From CAG-557 sp045540315 (GTDB taxonomy: Bacteria; Bacillota; Clostridia; Oscillospirales; Acutalibacteraceae), in the NCBI GenBank assembly GCA_045540315.1, contig JAZQHA010000038.1, positions 1-64,000 on the forward strand: a DNA stretch of 64,000 bases, written 5' to 3'. Of this stretch, positions 35,019 to 42,390 are shown in pieces. Made by a program: the position numbers and the translations under genes. A model generated the notes under the pieces. That model searched no databases. It was not told the DNA's origin and was given only the letters and a program-made list of their open reading frames with translations. Each line of letters starts with the position of its first letter. The first letter of the stretch is position 1.

Positions 35019-35047
35019 TTGATATAAAAAAATCTTGCTGCTATATT
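35019..35047 (+). promoter_or_regulatory. Promoter of secreted paralog 3
   Basis: TTGATA (35019-35024), 17-base spacer, TATATT (35042-35047). The downstream block reads TAGAATTGACTC, so the palindrome seen in the other two copies is lost here. Confidence 0.65.
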
Positions 35048-35100
35048 TATATAGAATTGACTCATATTTTTATGAAATTAAATACAAGGAGAAATAATCA

Positions 35101-35622
35101 ATGATACAAAAATTAAGAAAAAATTTAACTGTTGGGCTAGCTGCATTATTATCTGTAGTTATGGTTTCAGGTAACTCCGCAAGTGCTTTGGATTTGGCTT
35201 CTGCAAAAGAGTACATTGTTAATAAAGCAAATGACGTTACGTATTTCGTTGGAAATCAAACTGAGGCTTTTAAAAAAGATCCTTTGGAGTATTTATTGTG
35301 CACTGTTGTAGCAAAAGATGCTAATATATTTCTTGGGCTGAATGATCTGAGAAAAGAAGGTTGGAAGAACTTTATAGGGTGGTCTAACATAAAAAATATA
35401 TCCAAGCGTGTTGCACCATGTGTGGCTTATAAATCTGTTAAATTTTACCTGTGGTCAGTCTATGAAAAAGCCTATTTCAAAGACTTGTCAAAAGCCTTTT
35501 TAAACACCTTCTCAAAACCCGATATAAAAGACCGGTTAGTACGCTTGGCAGAGACCGGTAGGTCCCCATACGACATAGCCAACAAAGCTGTCAACGAAAT
35601 TATCAACGAAATGGAACAGTAA
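35101..35622 (+). CDS. Secreted protein, MIQKLRK family paralog 3
   Basis: Unrecognised 173-residue protein with the same signal peptide and core as paralog 2, including FKKDPLEYLLCTVVAK and the two cysteines. The last 50 residues are different up to the shared EMEQ/EMEL end. High nucleotide identity over the leader, start and first two thirds shows recent duplication followed by tail divergence. Confidence 0.75.
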   Translation: MIQKLRKNLTVGLAALLSVVMVSGNSASALDLASAKEYIVNKANDVTYFVGNQTEAFKKDPLEYLLCTVVAKDANIFLGLNDLRKEGWKNFIGWSNIKNISKRVAPCVAYKSVKFYLWSVYEKAYFKDLSKAFLNTFSKPDIKDRLVRLAETGRSPYDIANKAVNEIINEMEQ

Positions 35623-35673
35623 ACCACTTTGCTTGCAATACGAGCAGCTTTATAAAAATTAAATTAAATATGC

Positions 35674-35717
35674 AATACCCTGGGATTTTATGATTAATGA
35701 GGAGATCTTGGGGTATT
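35674..35717 (+). terminator. Terminator of secreted paralog 3
   Basis: AATACCC...GGGTATT hairpin followed by ATTTTATATTTT. Third copy of the paralog terminator. Confidence 0.6.
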
Positions 35718-35838
35718 ATTTTATATTTTAGTGGCAGTCATAACACTTTAATAAATTAGTCGTAGCTGTTTCAAAATATATCTAGGAAGATTTATATGAA
35801 TAAGTGGTATTTGTAGTAAGTGATTTTCACAGAATTCT

Positions 35839-35867
35839 TTGACTAGCATTCAGGAAATAACTATAAT
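35839..35867 (+). promoter_or_regulatory. Promoter of the DNA glycosylase gene
   Basis: TTGACT (35839-35844), 17-base spacer, TATAAT (35862-35867), 73 bases before the TTG start. Confidence 0.75.
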
Positions 35868-35940
35868 AGCAAGAGGTAAAAGGGTGCATGGTTTTCGTTA
35901 AATATAGCTTAATATTATTGAAATATGAGGGGTTTGTCTT

Positions 35941-36777
35941 TTGGTTTATTTTTCAGAAAACAAAGTAATCATCGACGATATAGCTGACTTTGATTTGGCA
36001 GAGACTTTCAATTGCGGTCAATGTTTTCGGTGGAATCAGGTAAGTAATGATGTCTTTGTGGGTGTGGCGTTTGGCAGAGTTTTGCGTGTATACAAGAATG
36101 AAAACCAACTTGTTTTATCTGGCAACTCGGTTGAGCACGACTACGAAAAGCTTTGGCGAACTTACTTTGACTTAAATACAGACTATGGTAAGATTAAGGC
36201 AGATTTATCACGCATTGACGCAAATATGAGTGATGCGTGCATGTATGCTCCAGGTATTCGAATTTTACATCAAGACCCTTGGGAAACACTTTGCTCTTTT
36301 ATTATTTCTCAAAACAATAATATTCCGCGCATTAAGGGTATTATTGAGCGGATGTGTGCACTTTTTGGAGATGAAATTGAACCGGGCTTCTTTTCGTTTC
36401 CAAGTTGTGAAACCCTAGCGCAACTCAATATAGATGCGCTAGCGGAACTGAAATGTGGTTTTCGCGATAAATACATAATTGATGCAGCACAAAAAGTAGC
36501 AACCTCTGTAGTTAACTTTGATAGCATCCAAATGTTACCTTTAAACGAAGCAAGAAGTGAGCTAATGAAAATTAAGGGAGTGGGACCAAAAGTCGCCGAG
36601 TGTACTCTTTTGTACGGGTTTCATCGACTGGAGGCTTTTCCTGTTGACGTGTGGATGAAACGCGCGATGGACGTGTTATTTCCGGGTAAATCCTCATTAT
36701 ATTTTGGACAATACGCGGGTGTGGCGCAGCAATATATATTTCATTACAGCCGCATGAATCCAGAGCTCGTGAAATAG
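35941..36777 (+). CDS. 8-oxoguanine DNA glycosylase (OGG1 type)
   Basis: Base-excision repair enzyme of the HhH-GPD superfamily. The 278-residue protein has the N-terminal OGG domain motif DFDLAETFNCGQCFRW (about 17-32), which is absent from other family branches. The helix-hairpin-helix KGVGPKVAEC (about 215-224) is followed by the catalytic lysine and aspartate region in FPVDVWMKR. The start is TTG with GAGGGG upstream. Clostridial genomes often use this OGG type. Confidence 0.9.
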   Translation: MVYFSENKVIIDDIADFDLAETFNCGQCFRWNQVSNDVFVGVAFGRVLRVYKNENQLVLSGNSVEHDYEKLWRTYFDLNTDYGKIKADLSRIDANMSDACMYAPGIRILHQDPWETLCSFIISQNNNIPRIKGIIERMCALFGDEIEPGFFSFPSCETLAQLNIDALAELKCGFRDKYIIDAAQKVATSVVNFDSIQMLPLNEARSELMKIKGVGPKVAECTLLYGFHRLEAFPVDVWMKRAMDVLFPGKSSLYFGQYAGVAQQYIFHYSRMNPELVK

Positions 36778-36809
36778 AAATATATCAACATATATACGTG
36801 TCTTTTTAG

Positions 36810-36840
36810 CTACTGAGCTACGGAGACATATAAGTAAATT
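36810..36840 (-). pseudogene. tRNA-Arg 5'-end fragment with its upstream flank
   Basis: The first 18 bases match the 5' end of the tRNA-Arg gene at 38634-38651 exactly. The adjacent 13 bases of flank match at 11 positions. The rest of the tRNA is missing. The fragment and tRNA form direct repeats around the TPM/LemA pair. Confidence 0.75.
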
Positions 36841-36986
36841 TTAAGTTCATTCTTTAATTTGCTCAATTAACAAAGGATATGGTGAAGAATAATCTATTTA
36901 ATGTTTTTTAGAGTCTTGCAGCTTTGGTTACGATATTTAATTAGGTAACTTCCAGTTGTTTGAGCGTAAAATATTATATTTACGCA

Positions 36987-37772
36987 TTAAAAACCTCTTG
37001 AACTTCCGCCGCCACCAGAACTTCCGCCGCCGCCAGAACTTCCGCCTCCGCCAGAATTTCCGCCGCCACCAGAACTTCTGCCGCCGCCAAAACTCCAGCC
37101 GCTGCCAAAAGTTCCGTGGTCATCACTGTCGTCAGAGTTAGCTTTTTTTTGTATTAAAATATAAAGTATTATCGCGAGTGCTATCATCACATAAGGTCCA
37201 ATGTTGCTATTATCAACGGATTTAGTCGTTGCTTTTGAAGGTTGTTCACTTTCTGTGCTAGTTTTGTATTCATTTGTCACTATTTCTAAAATCGCATTAA
37301 AACCGTTTCGGATACCGTCGTTCCATTGGTCTTGTTTTAAATAGGGAATGATATATTCATCTTGGATTCTTCCAGTTTTTCCGTCTGGCAGTATACCCTC
37401 TAGTCCATATCCAACTTCTATTCTAAACTGTCGTTCATCCAAGGCTAATAATAAAAGTACACCATTATTTTTTGTTTTATTACCGATACCAAAATTTCTA
37501 AATAGTTGAGTGGCATAATCCTCCAACGAAGCGCCTTCTAAACTTTGAATAGTAACAATTACTATTTGTGCTCCTGTTTGGCTATATAAACTTTTGTTGG
37601 CATTTATAATGTAATCTTTGGTTTCTTCATCAAGAAGATTCGCGTAATCGTTAACATAAAACTCTGTGGTTGGTGGAACAGTAGCAAATGTTCTGATACC
37701 TAAAATACACATCAGCAGAAAAATTGACAGAAGTGCACCAATACAACCTTTCTTCTTATTCAAAGTTAACAT
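36987..37772 (-). CDS. TPM-domain membrane protein with Gly-rich tail
   Basis: A 261-residue YgcG-type protein. The N-terminal hydrophobic segment (about 10-30) is followed by a TPM domain (about 35-165, with YVNDYANLLDEETKDYI and LLALDERQFRIEVGYGLEG). A transmembrane helix lies near 190-208 and the C-terminal tail repeats SSGGGG. The tail pattern is usual for this family. The ATG at 37772 follows GGAGG and overlaps the LemA gene by 17 bases. TPM proteins often pair with LemA; proposed roles include photosystem or membrane-protein maintenance. Confidence 0.85.
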   Translation of the reverse strand: MLTLNKKKGCIGALLSIFLLMCILGIRTFATVPPTTEFYVNDYANLLDEETKDYIINANKSLYSQTGAQIVIVTIQSLEGASLEDYATQLFRNFGIGNKTKNNGVLLLLALDERQFRIEVGYGLEGILPDGKTGRIQDEYIIPYLKQDQWNDGIRNGFNAILEIVTNEYKTSTESEQPSKATTKSVDNSNIGPYVMIALAIILYILIQKKANSDDSDDHGTFGSGWSFGGGRSSGGGGNSGGGGSSGGGGSSGGGGSSRGF

Positions 37773-38322
37773 TTGGCGCCTCCGAGCTTTTTTCAGTTGC
37801 CTCGAAATATGCTGCATGTTCAAATCCAAATAATCTGGCTAATACGTTGTTTGGGAATTTTTTAATTGTTGTATTGAAGATTTTTGCAGTATCGTTGTAG
37901 TCTTTTCTTGCGATTGCAACACGGTTTTCCGTGCCAGCTAACTCATCAGCTAATTGCTTAAAATTTTCTGATGACTTTAAATCGGGATAGTTTTCAACAA
38001 CCACCAGCAATGCATTTAACGAACTAGAGAGTTCACTATTTGCCTGTGCTTTTTCTTCAACAGTATTTGCATTTAATAATTTTGATCTTGCTTCTGTTAT
38101 TTTTTCTATGATTTCAGTCTCATGTGTTGCATAGCCCTTTACAGTGTTAACTAGATTTGGTATTAGGTCAGCTCTTCTTTGGAGCATTACATCCAAGTCT
38201 GATAGAGAGCTTTCTACATTTTCTCTTTTTAAAACCATATCGTTATATCCGTTAGCCATTGCAAATCCACCAATTGCCATAATTAAAACAACGCCAAGTG
38301 CAATTATTACTGACTTTTTCAT
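37756..38322 (-). CDS. lemA: LemA family protein
   Basis: A 188-residue protein with one N-terminal transmembrane helix (about 3-22) and a long helical domain. Family motifs are YNDMVLKRENVESSLSDLDV, QRRADLIPNLVNTVKGYA and the C-terminal NNVLARLFGF. Some bacterial LemA proteins influence membrane proteins and cell-surface stress responses; the biochemical role is unclear. The ATG at 38322 follows AAGGAG; a longer frame to 38430 lacks a good start. It is translationally coupled with the TPM gene. Confidence 0.92.
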   Translation of the reverse strand: MKKSVIIALGVVLIMAIGGFAMANGYNDMVLKRENVESSLSDLDVMLQRRADLIPNLVNTVKGYATHETEIIEKITEARSKLLNANTVEEKAQANSELSSSLNALLVVVENYPDLKSSENFKQLADELAGTENRVAIARKDYNDTAKIFNTTIKKFPNNVLARLFGFEHAAYFEATEKSSEAPNVNFE

Positions 38323-38489
38323 AATAACATTACTCCTTAAAAAGACATTTTTTATAATTGAATTACTATTGTTAAGCTTTATTTTAAGTTTATTACAAAA
38401 TCTTGAAGAACACAAGCGTAAAATTTGCACAGGGATATCCTATAGTGATAATTGTATCTGAGCATTTGACTAATAAGTAAAAAAATTAA

Positions 38490-38519
38490 AAGTATCTTTT
38501 CAGTTAAGAAAGGATACTT
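38490..38519 (-). terminator. Terminator of the tRNA-Arg transcript
   Basis: The stem AAGTATC...GATACTT with an inner TTTC/GAAA is followed by T-rich sequence on both strands. It lies 56 bases beyond the tRNA 3' end on the minus strand and may also stop transcripts from the plus side. Confidence 0.65.
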
Positions 38520-38574
38520 CTTTTTTTAGCTATTAAATTTTGAAAACTCAATATTTTGGAGAGAAGAATCTTTA

Positions 38575-38651
38575 TGGCGTCCCCGAGACGATTCGAACGT
38601 CCGACCTACTGCTTAGGAGGCAGTTGCTCTATCCTACTGAGCTACGGAGAC
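38575..38651 (-). tRNA. tRNA-Arg (CCU)
   Basis: A 77-base tRNA with encoded CCA (38575-38577). The acceptor stem GTCTCCG / CGGGGAC has a G-T pair, and the T-arm contains GTTCGAATC. The anticodon loop CTCCTAA is closed by ACTGC/GCAGT and gives anticodon CCT. The promoter lies at 38662-38690. A fragment of its 5' end recurs at 36810. Confidence 0.95.
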
Positions 38652-38661
38652 GTATAAATAA

Positions 38662-38690
38662 ATTGTAAATGAGTTTTCAAAACTTGTCAA
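38662..38690 (-). promoter_or_regulatory. tRNA-Arg promoter
   Basis: Minus strand TTGACA (38685-38690), 17-base spacer, TACAAT (38662-38667), 10 bases before the mature tRNA 5' end. Confidence 0.8.
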
Positions 38691-38774
38691 ATCAGATTTA
38701 TCTTTTAAATTTTAATTAATCTTAGAACAAGTCATCTGCAACTTCGTAAAAATTAAATTTTATTTATAAAATAA

Positions 38775-38801
38775 AACAGGCAGAAACATTATCCTGCCTG
38801 T
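38775..38801 (-). terminator. Terminator of the double-glycine peptide genes
   Basis: Stem ACAGGCAG / CTGCCTGT with an 11-base loop, followed on the minus strand by TTTATTTTAT. Confidence 0.8.
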
Positions 38802-38920
38802 AATTGGTTGTGGCGATGTGCGATGTACGATGGACGATGGACGTTCAGCGGTTTCCTTGTATCTTACAGTTATTAAATTTTGCGGATTATGGATATCTCA
38901 ATATTGAACAAATTCAACAT

Positions 38921-39196
38921 TTAGCGATTATCGAATCCGTAAGAAGAAAATGGCTCTGATTTGCCACCTGGAGCATCTGTGATTTTTTCGGTCATGAATG
39001 TATAATTTATAGGATCCAGAGTATCATCTAGGCTGTGTTGTTTTGCCCAGCTTTGTGCTTCTGTTAGAGATTCACTTTCGTACAATAGTTTATCGTCATG
39101 GTCACTAAATACTCCATAGTTACCATTTGGGCGCATTCTAATGATGCCTCCCGCAACATTTCCAATTGCTTTCTTATCCAATTTTTTCTTTGCCAT
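38921..39196 (-). CDS. Double-glycine leader peptide 2, putative RiPP/bacteriocin precursor
   Basis: A 91-residue protein with a basic start (MAKKK) and the leader-like LDKKAIGNVAGG, with Gly-Gly at residues 16-17. The mature part is acidic and has no cysteine; it includes NYGVFSDHDDKLLYE and a C-terminal PFSSYGFDNR. Gly-Gly leaders are cut by C39 peptidase transporters that export bacteriocins or signalling peptides. It follows leader peptide 1 by 16 bases. No C39 transporter is visible in the window, so function is inferred from the leader only. Confidence 0.6.
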   Translation of the reverse strand: MAKKKLDKKAIGNVAGGIIRMRPNGNYGVFSDHDDKLLYESESLTEAQSWAKQHSLDDTLDPINYTFMTEKITDAPGGKSEPFSSYGFDNR

Positions 39197-39212
39197 AAAT
39201 ATCAGTCCTTTC

Positions 39213-39464
39213 TTAAAACACTATCCAATTATTTTTTAACATGAAATCTTGTACTTCGGTAGGAACTTCTGTATTGTCTTCTATGTCTCCAGCTTCTTTC
39301 ATAGCACCGCGATAATTCCCGTGCTTCTGGCTGTCAATAGCTACAAACTTACCGTTTTGAACTGCCATAATTTGTTGGATTCCATCTAACTGCTTTACAA
39401 AAATTTGTCCACCGCTAACGGTCTCTAAACTTTCTTGAGATATTTCCTTATGCTCTTGTTCCAT
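39213..39464 (-). CDS. Double-glycine leader peptide 1, putative RiPP/bacteriocin precursor
   Basis: An 83-residue protein starting MEQEHKEISQESLETVSGG. The pattern ISQESLETVSGG is a textbook double-glycine leader (Gly-Gly at 18-19). The rest, beginning QIFVKQLDGIQQIMAVQNG, is 64 residues without cysteine. The ATG at 39464 has GGAGG 11 bases upstream and a strong promoter. A longer frame to 39533 would break the leader pattern. It could be a bacteriocin, an exported signal, or a protein of the same export class with another role. Confidence 0.65.
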   Translation of the reverse strand: MEQEHKEISQESLETVSGGQIFVKQLDGIQQIMAVQNGKFVAIDSQKHGNYRGAMKEAGDIEDNTEVPTEVQDFMLKNNWIVF

Positions 39465-39518
39465 AATTAAATTCGCCTCCAATTTTAATGATTTATATAC
39501 ATTGCCCCAATCGCCGTT

Positions 39519-39547
39519 ATTGTAACACAACATTTGTGAATTGTCAA
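39519..39547 (-). promoter_or_regulatory. Promoter of the double-glycine peptide operon
   Basis: Minus strand TTGACA (39542-39547), 17-base spacer, TACAAT (39519-39524). Confidence 0.8.
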
Positions 39548-39587
39548 GTATTTTTTTGTAGACTTATCTATATCTAACCCAAAAATA

Positions 39588-39615
39588 AAAAGGCAGGGGT
39601 ATTACTCCCTACCTT
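39588..39615 (-). terminator. rplJL operon terminator
   Basis: Minus strand AAGGTAGGG...CCCCTGCCTT hairpin followed by TTTTATTTTT. Confidence 0.75.
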
Positions 39616-39635
39616 GAATCAGTTTTAGAAATTAA

Positions 39636-40013
39636 TTACTTAACTTCTACTTCTGCGCCAGCCTCTGTTAATTTTGTTTTGAGAGCTTCAGCGTCGTCCT
39701 TAGAAATGCCAGTCTTAACAGCCTTAGGAGCTCCGTCAACAACTTCTTTAGCTTCTTTCAAACCAAGACCTGTAACTTCCTTAACAACCTTGATAACAGC
39801 AACTTTGTTAGCGCCAGCAGCCTTAAGAATTACATCGAACTCAGTTTTTTCCTCAGCGGCAGCAGCACCACCAGCAACAGGAGCAGCGGCAACAGCAACA
39901 GGAGCAGCGGCAGATACGCCAAACTCTTCCTCAAGAGCCTTAACAAGCTCACTCAACTCTAAAACGGTTAATGCTTTAACATCCTCAATTAACTTTGTAA
40001 CTTTCTCTGACAT
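39636..40013 (-). CDS. rplL: Ribosomal protein bL12 (L7/L12)
   Basis: Stalk protein of the large ribosomal subunit that recruits translation GTPases. The 125-residue protein has the N-terminal dimerisation domain (VTKLIEDVKALTVLELSELV), an Ala/Gly-rich hinge (about 35-52) and the C-terminal factor-binding domain ending LTEAGAEVEVK. It lies 96 bases after rplJ on the same strand. It is followed by a terminator rather than rpoB. Confidence 0.98.
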   Translation of the reverse strand: MSEKVTKLIEDVKALTVLELSELVKALEEEFGVSAAAPVAVAAAPVAGGAAAAEEKTEFDVILKAAGANKVAVIKVVKEVTGLGLKEAKEVVDGAPKAVKTGISKDDAEALKTKLTEAGAEVEVK

Positions 40014-40109
40014 AATAAATACCCTCCAAAAATTTAAATATTTTTGAGCAAATGCTCATTTTTCTTAATGGTTTTTCGAATTTACTTAAGTAAACCTAAA
40101 TTTTATAAC

Positions 40110-40640
40110 TTATGCACTTTGTTTTTCTGCAATTGCATTAAGAGCCACAACAAGCCCTTTGAGTGTACCGTTAAGCACAGTAACAAATCCAGAAATAGGT
40201 GCATTCAAGCCGCCCAAGGCTTTTGCAACAAGAACTTCTTTTGTTGGAAGTTTAGCAAGGTCATTAACTTCAGCTTCACTTATAACTTTTCCTTCAATGA
40301 AACCAGCTTTTGCCTTAAAGAACTTATGGTCTCCGGAAAATTTGCAAAGAATTCTAGCTGCAGCCACATGGTCATCCTTACTGATAGCAAGTGCTGTTGT
40401 GCCTTCTAAAACTGGTTGCAGACCTTCAATACCAGCTTCTTCTGCGGCCCTTTGAAGTAAGGTGTTCTTCACAACAAAGTACTCTACGCCAGCTTCTCGC
40501 AACTCTTTACGTAATTTTGTGTCGTCGGCTACGTTAATACCCTTGTAGCTTACCACTACGCCAGCACAAGATGATTTCAGTTTTTCAGCTAGCTCAGCAA
40601 CATAAGCTTTTTTCTGTTCCAAAATTTTCTCGCTTGGCAA
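40110..40640 (-). CDS. rplJ: Ribosomal protein uL10
   Basis: Base of the L12 stalk. The 176-residue protein begins LPSEKILEQKKAYV and has the conserved VVSYKGINVADDTKLRKELR segment. The TTG at 40640 is chosen because GGAGGTG sits 6 bases upstream; a longer frame to 40730 runs through the leader hairpin. The gene is preceded by an L10-type leader with its own promoter. rplK and rplA are not adjacent, which is uncommon. Confidence 0.96.
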   Translation of the reverse strand: MPSEKILEQKKAYVAELAEKLKSSCAGVVVSYKGINVADDTKLRKELREAGVEYFVVKNTLLQRAAEEAGIEGLQPVLEGTTALAISKDDHVAAARILCKFSGDHKFFKAKAGFIEGKVISEAEVNDLAKLPTKEVLVAKALGGLNAPISGFVTVLNGTLKGLVVALNAIAEKQSA

Positions 40641-40690
40641 AGTATTCACCTCCACAAATAAAATTTTCAATTGGTGCATAAAAACTAAAA

Positions 40691-40812
40691 CGTCTTTTCC
40701 GCAAACCACAGAAAAGACGTAAATACTCAATAAAGCATATCCGCACTTTCCTCGGTAGGCGTGAAAATCACATTACGCAAAATGCACCTACTGTCTTTGG
40801 AAAAACAGCTAT
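40691..40812 (-). promoter_or_regulatory. L10-type ribosomal protein leader
   Basis: The transcribed leader contains CCAAAGACAGTAGGTG and later CCTACCGAGG, the conserved core of the L10 leader (Rfam L10_leader as I recall), which binds L10(L12)4 for autoregulation. It ends in a CGTCTTTTC / GAAAAGACG hairpin followed by TTTTAGTTTTT, a likely attenuator, just before rplJ. Confidence 0.8.
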
Positions 40813-40817
40813 TAAAA

Positions 40818-40846
40818 ATAATAACATGTTTCTAAGCGAATGTCAA
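40818..40846 (-). promoter_or_regulatory. rplJL promoter
   Basis: Minus strand TTGACA (40841-40846), 17-base spacer, TATTAT (40818-40823). Confidence 0.8.
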
Positions 40847-40906
40847 GAGAAAATTTTATACGGCCATACCTTATTTGATATCTTTTTTTTGCGGGCTTCT
40901 GCTGGG

Positions 40907-41013
40907 GCCGCGAGGCCAACGAAAATAAAAATTTATTTTCGTTGTGGTCCAAAGCCCAACATTGTTGCGCTTTGGACTAGCCGAATGCCGATATGGCTTC
41001 GGCGCCTCGCGGC
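40907..41013 (-). repeat. Three-arm cruciform repeat, copy 3
   Basis: Reverse orientation. Outer stem GCCGCGAGGC / GCCTCGCGGC (40907-40916 and 41004-41013). The AT-rich arm has stem AACGAAAATAAA; the middle arm GTCCAAAGC / GCTTTGGAC has inner CAAC-ATT-GTTG; the third arm is GCCGAATGCC / GGCTTCGGC with one bulge. The left flank TTATTTGATATCTTTTTTT is shared with copy 2, so homology extends beyond the cruciform. Confidence 0.85.
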
Positions 41014-41043
41014 GCCATGGCCCATGCTGATAATACACTCTTT

Positions 41044-42249
41044 TTATGTTGCTAAGGTGATAGCTTTTATAGAAAAGGCCGCAGACTGATTATCTTTTTT
41101 GCACTCAATAAAATGCAATCCATCATACAAAAAACTACGGTTATTTGCGCAGGTTTTCAGAAGAGGCGCTGTATCCAATTGAGCGCAAATTGAAGGTTTT
41201 GATGATTGTTCTGTCCGGTCTATACGAGCTATAACTGCATATTTACCTTTTTCCATTTTTATGCGACGATTTAACTTAAATGTAGAGTAGCCAGAATAAG
41301 GAATAGAACCTGAGTATATGTATGTCCAAGTAAATGGAAACCCGCACGGGCGACCTTCTGAGTCTGTGGGAGCGAGGTAAAAAGTAATATTTGAATTTGG
41401 AGATTTGCTACAAATTGTAACGGAGTCTAAGATTTCGTTATCTTGAAAATCAAAAACATTGGCAACTTTCAGGCAGTTTTCGGAAAAGATGTGGGCCGTT
41501 ACACCATAGTAATCATTTTGATGGATAATTTGATTAGCTTGGAAGGTTTCCGCATCAGTTATACAATAACAGTCAAGGATTTTAGTTCTAAATGGAAGTC
41601 GCTTATAATTACTTGGTTGCGATGAACTGTCTTTTACAATCCATTCTTTTGAATTATCATCCCACCCAATAACGGCAACGGCATGATTTAAAGTTTTTGT
41701 TGCTGGATATGTAATAGCGACAGCGCCATACTGCGAAACATCTGCTTTAATAGAATCAACACTTGGTGTAGTGTCTTTGATACCTTTTATCCAATATAGA
41801 GGCCGACAAGCAGCCATTTGAGGTGTATATGTATTATTATAAGTAGTATATGGACAAGTTCTACTTGCCACTGGGCCTGCGCCCGACATAAGATATCCTT
41901 TGGAGATGCAACTATTGCCCCCATGAGTGATTGGAACATGCCATCCGGGTAAATTTTGTGGTTGGTTAGCCCACGAAAGAAGATGTTTTTCGGATAAGCT
42001 TTCTTTGAGTAAGCCTTTTTTGCATAGAAAAGTTTCTAAGGTAGCGGTACTTGCAAAAGCCCAGCAGGGACCATTTATACGTTGGTGCTTTGAGATTAAG
42101 TGCTTTTCATAATAACTTGTAATATTTCTTGAGTTTGGCTCAATTGCGAATATATCATGTGATTGTTTAGGGTTAAGAGGTGCAGAAATTAATAAAGACA
42201 GAGCGGCAGTAACGGTAAATAACTTGATTTTCAGATTTCCTTTTTTCAC
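41044..42249 (-). CDS. Secreted C1-family (papain-like) cysteine protease
   Basis: A 401-residue exported protein with a signal peptide (about 8-25), a papain-like domain (about 55-230) and a C-terminal beta-rich domain (about 235-401). The catalytic Cys62 lies in GPCWAFAS and His189 in LNHAVAVIGWDD. The third active-site residue, usually Asn in a KNSWG motif, is Asp207 in IVKDSSS. It may be a protease with altered activity or a binding protein. The start is GTG with AAGGA upstream. It ends near cruciform copy 3. Confidence 0.85.
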   Translation of the reverse strand: MKKGNLKIKLFTVTAALSLLISAPLNPKQSHDIFAIEPNSRNITSYYEKHLISKHQRINGPCWAFASTATLETFLCKKGLLKESLSEKHLLSWANQPQNLPGWHVPITHGGNSCISKGYLMSGAGPVASRTCPYTTYNNTYTPQMAACRPLYWIKGIKDTTPSVDSIKADVSQYGAVAITYPATKTLNHAVAVIGWDDNSKEWIVKDSSSQPSNYKRLPFRTKILDCYCITDAETFQANQIIHQNDYYGVTAHIFSENCLKVANVFDFQDNEILDSVTICSKSPNSNITFYLAPTDSEGRPCGFPFTWTYIYSGSIPYSGYSTFKLNRRIKMEKGKYAVIARIDRTEQSSKPSICAQLDTAPLLKTCANNRSFLYDGLHFIECKKDNQSAAFSIKAITLAT

Positions 42250-42390
42250 ATTTTATCATTCCTTTTCCTTGATTTTCTTTTTCCTTAAAACTTAGTAACT
42301 TATATATGGTAACATGATTTTGGAAGTTATATTTTCTAAAAGAGAAAACGGTGAAAATTTTTATGAGTGATATAACCAAGTTCGGGCAGC

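Larger units (their letters stand above)
35623..35940. other. Spacer with terminator and ogg promoter
   Basis: A 318-base gap. It holds the paralog 3 terminator (35674-35717, AATACCCTGGGAT...ATCTTGGGGTATT) and a good promoter for the glycosylase at 35839-35867. Nothing else was recognised. Confidence 0.6.
40641..41043 (-). other. rplJ leader region and cruciform repeat copy 3
   Basis: A 403-base gap. On the minus strand, from the promoter (40818-40846) towards rplJ, it contains the L10-type leader and an attenuator-like hairpin at 40691-40719. Upstream lies the cruciform repeat copy 3 (40907-41013). Confidence 0.7.

Noticed and set aside
36956..37141. Basic repetitive open frame on the plus strand
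   Set aside because: It is the antisense reading of the SSGGGG tail of the TPM-domain gene.
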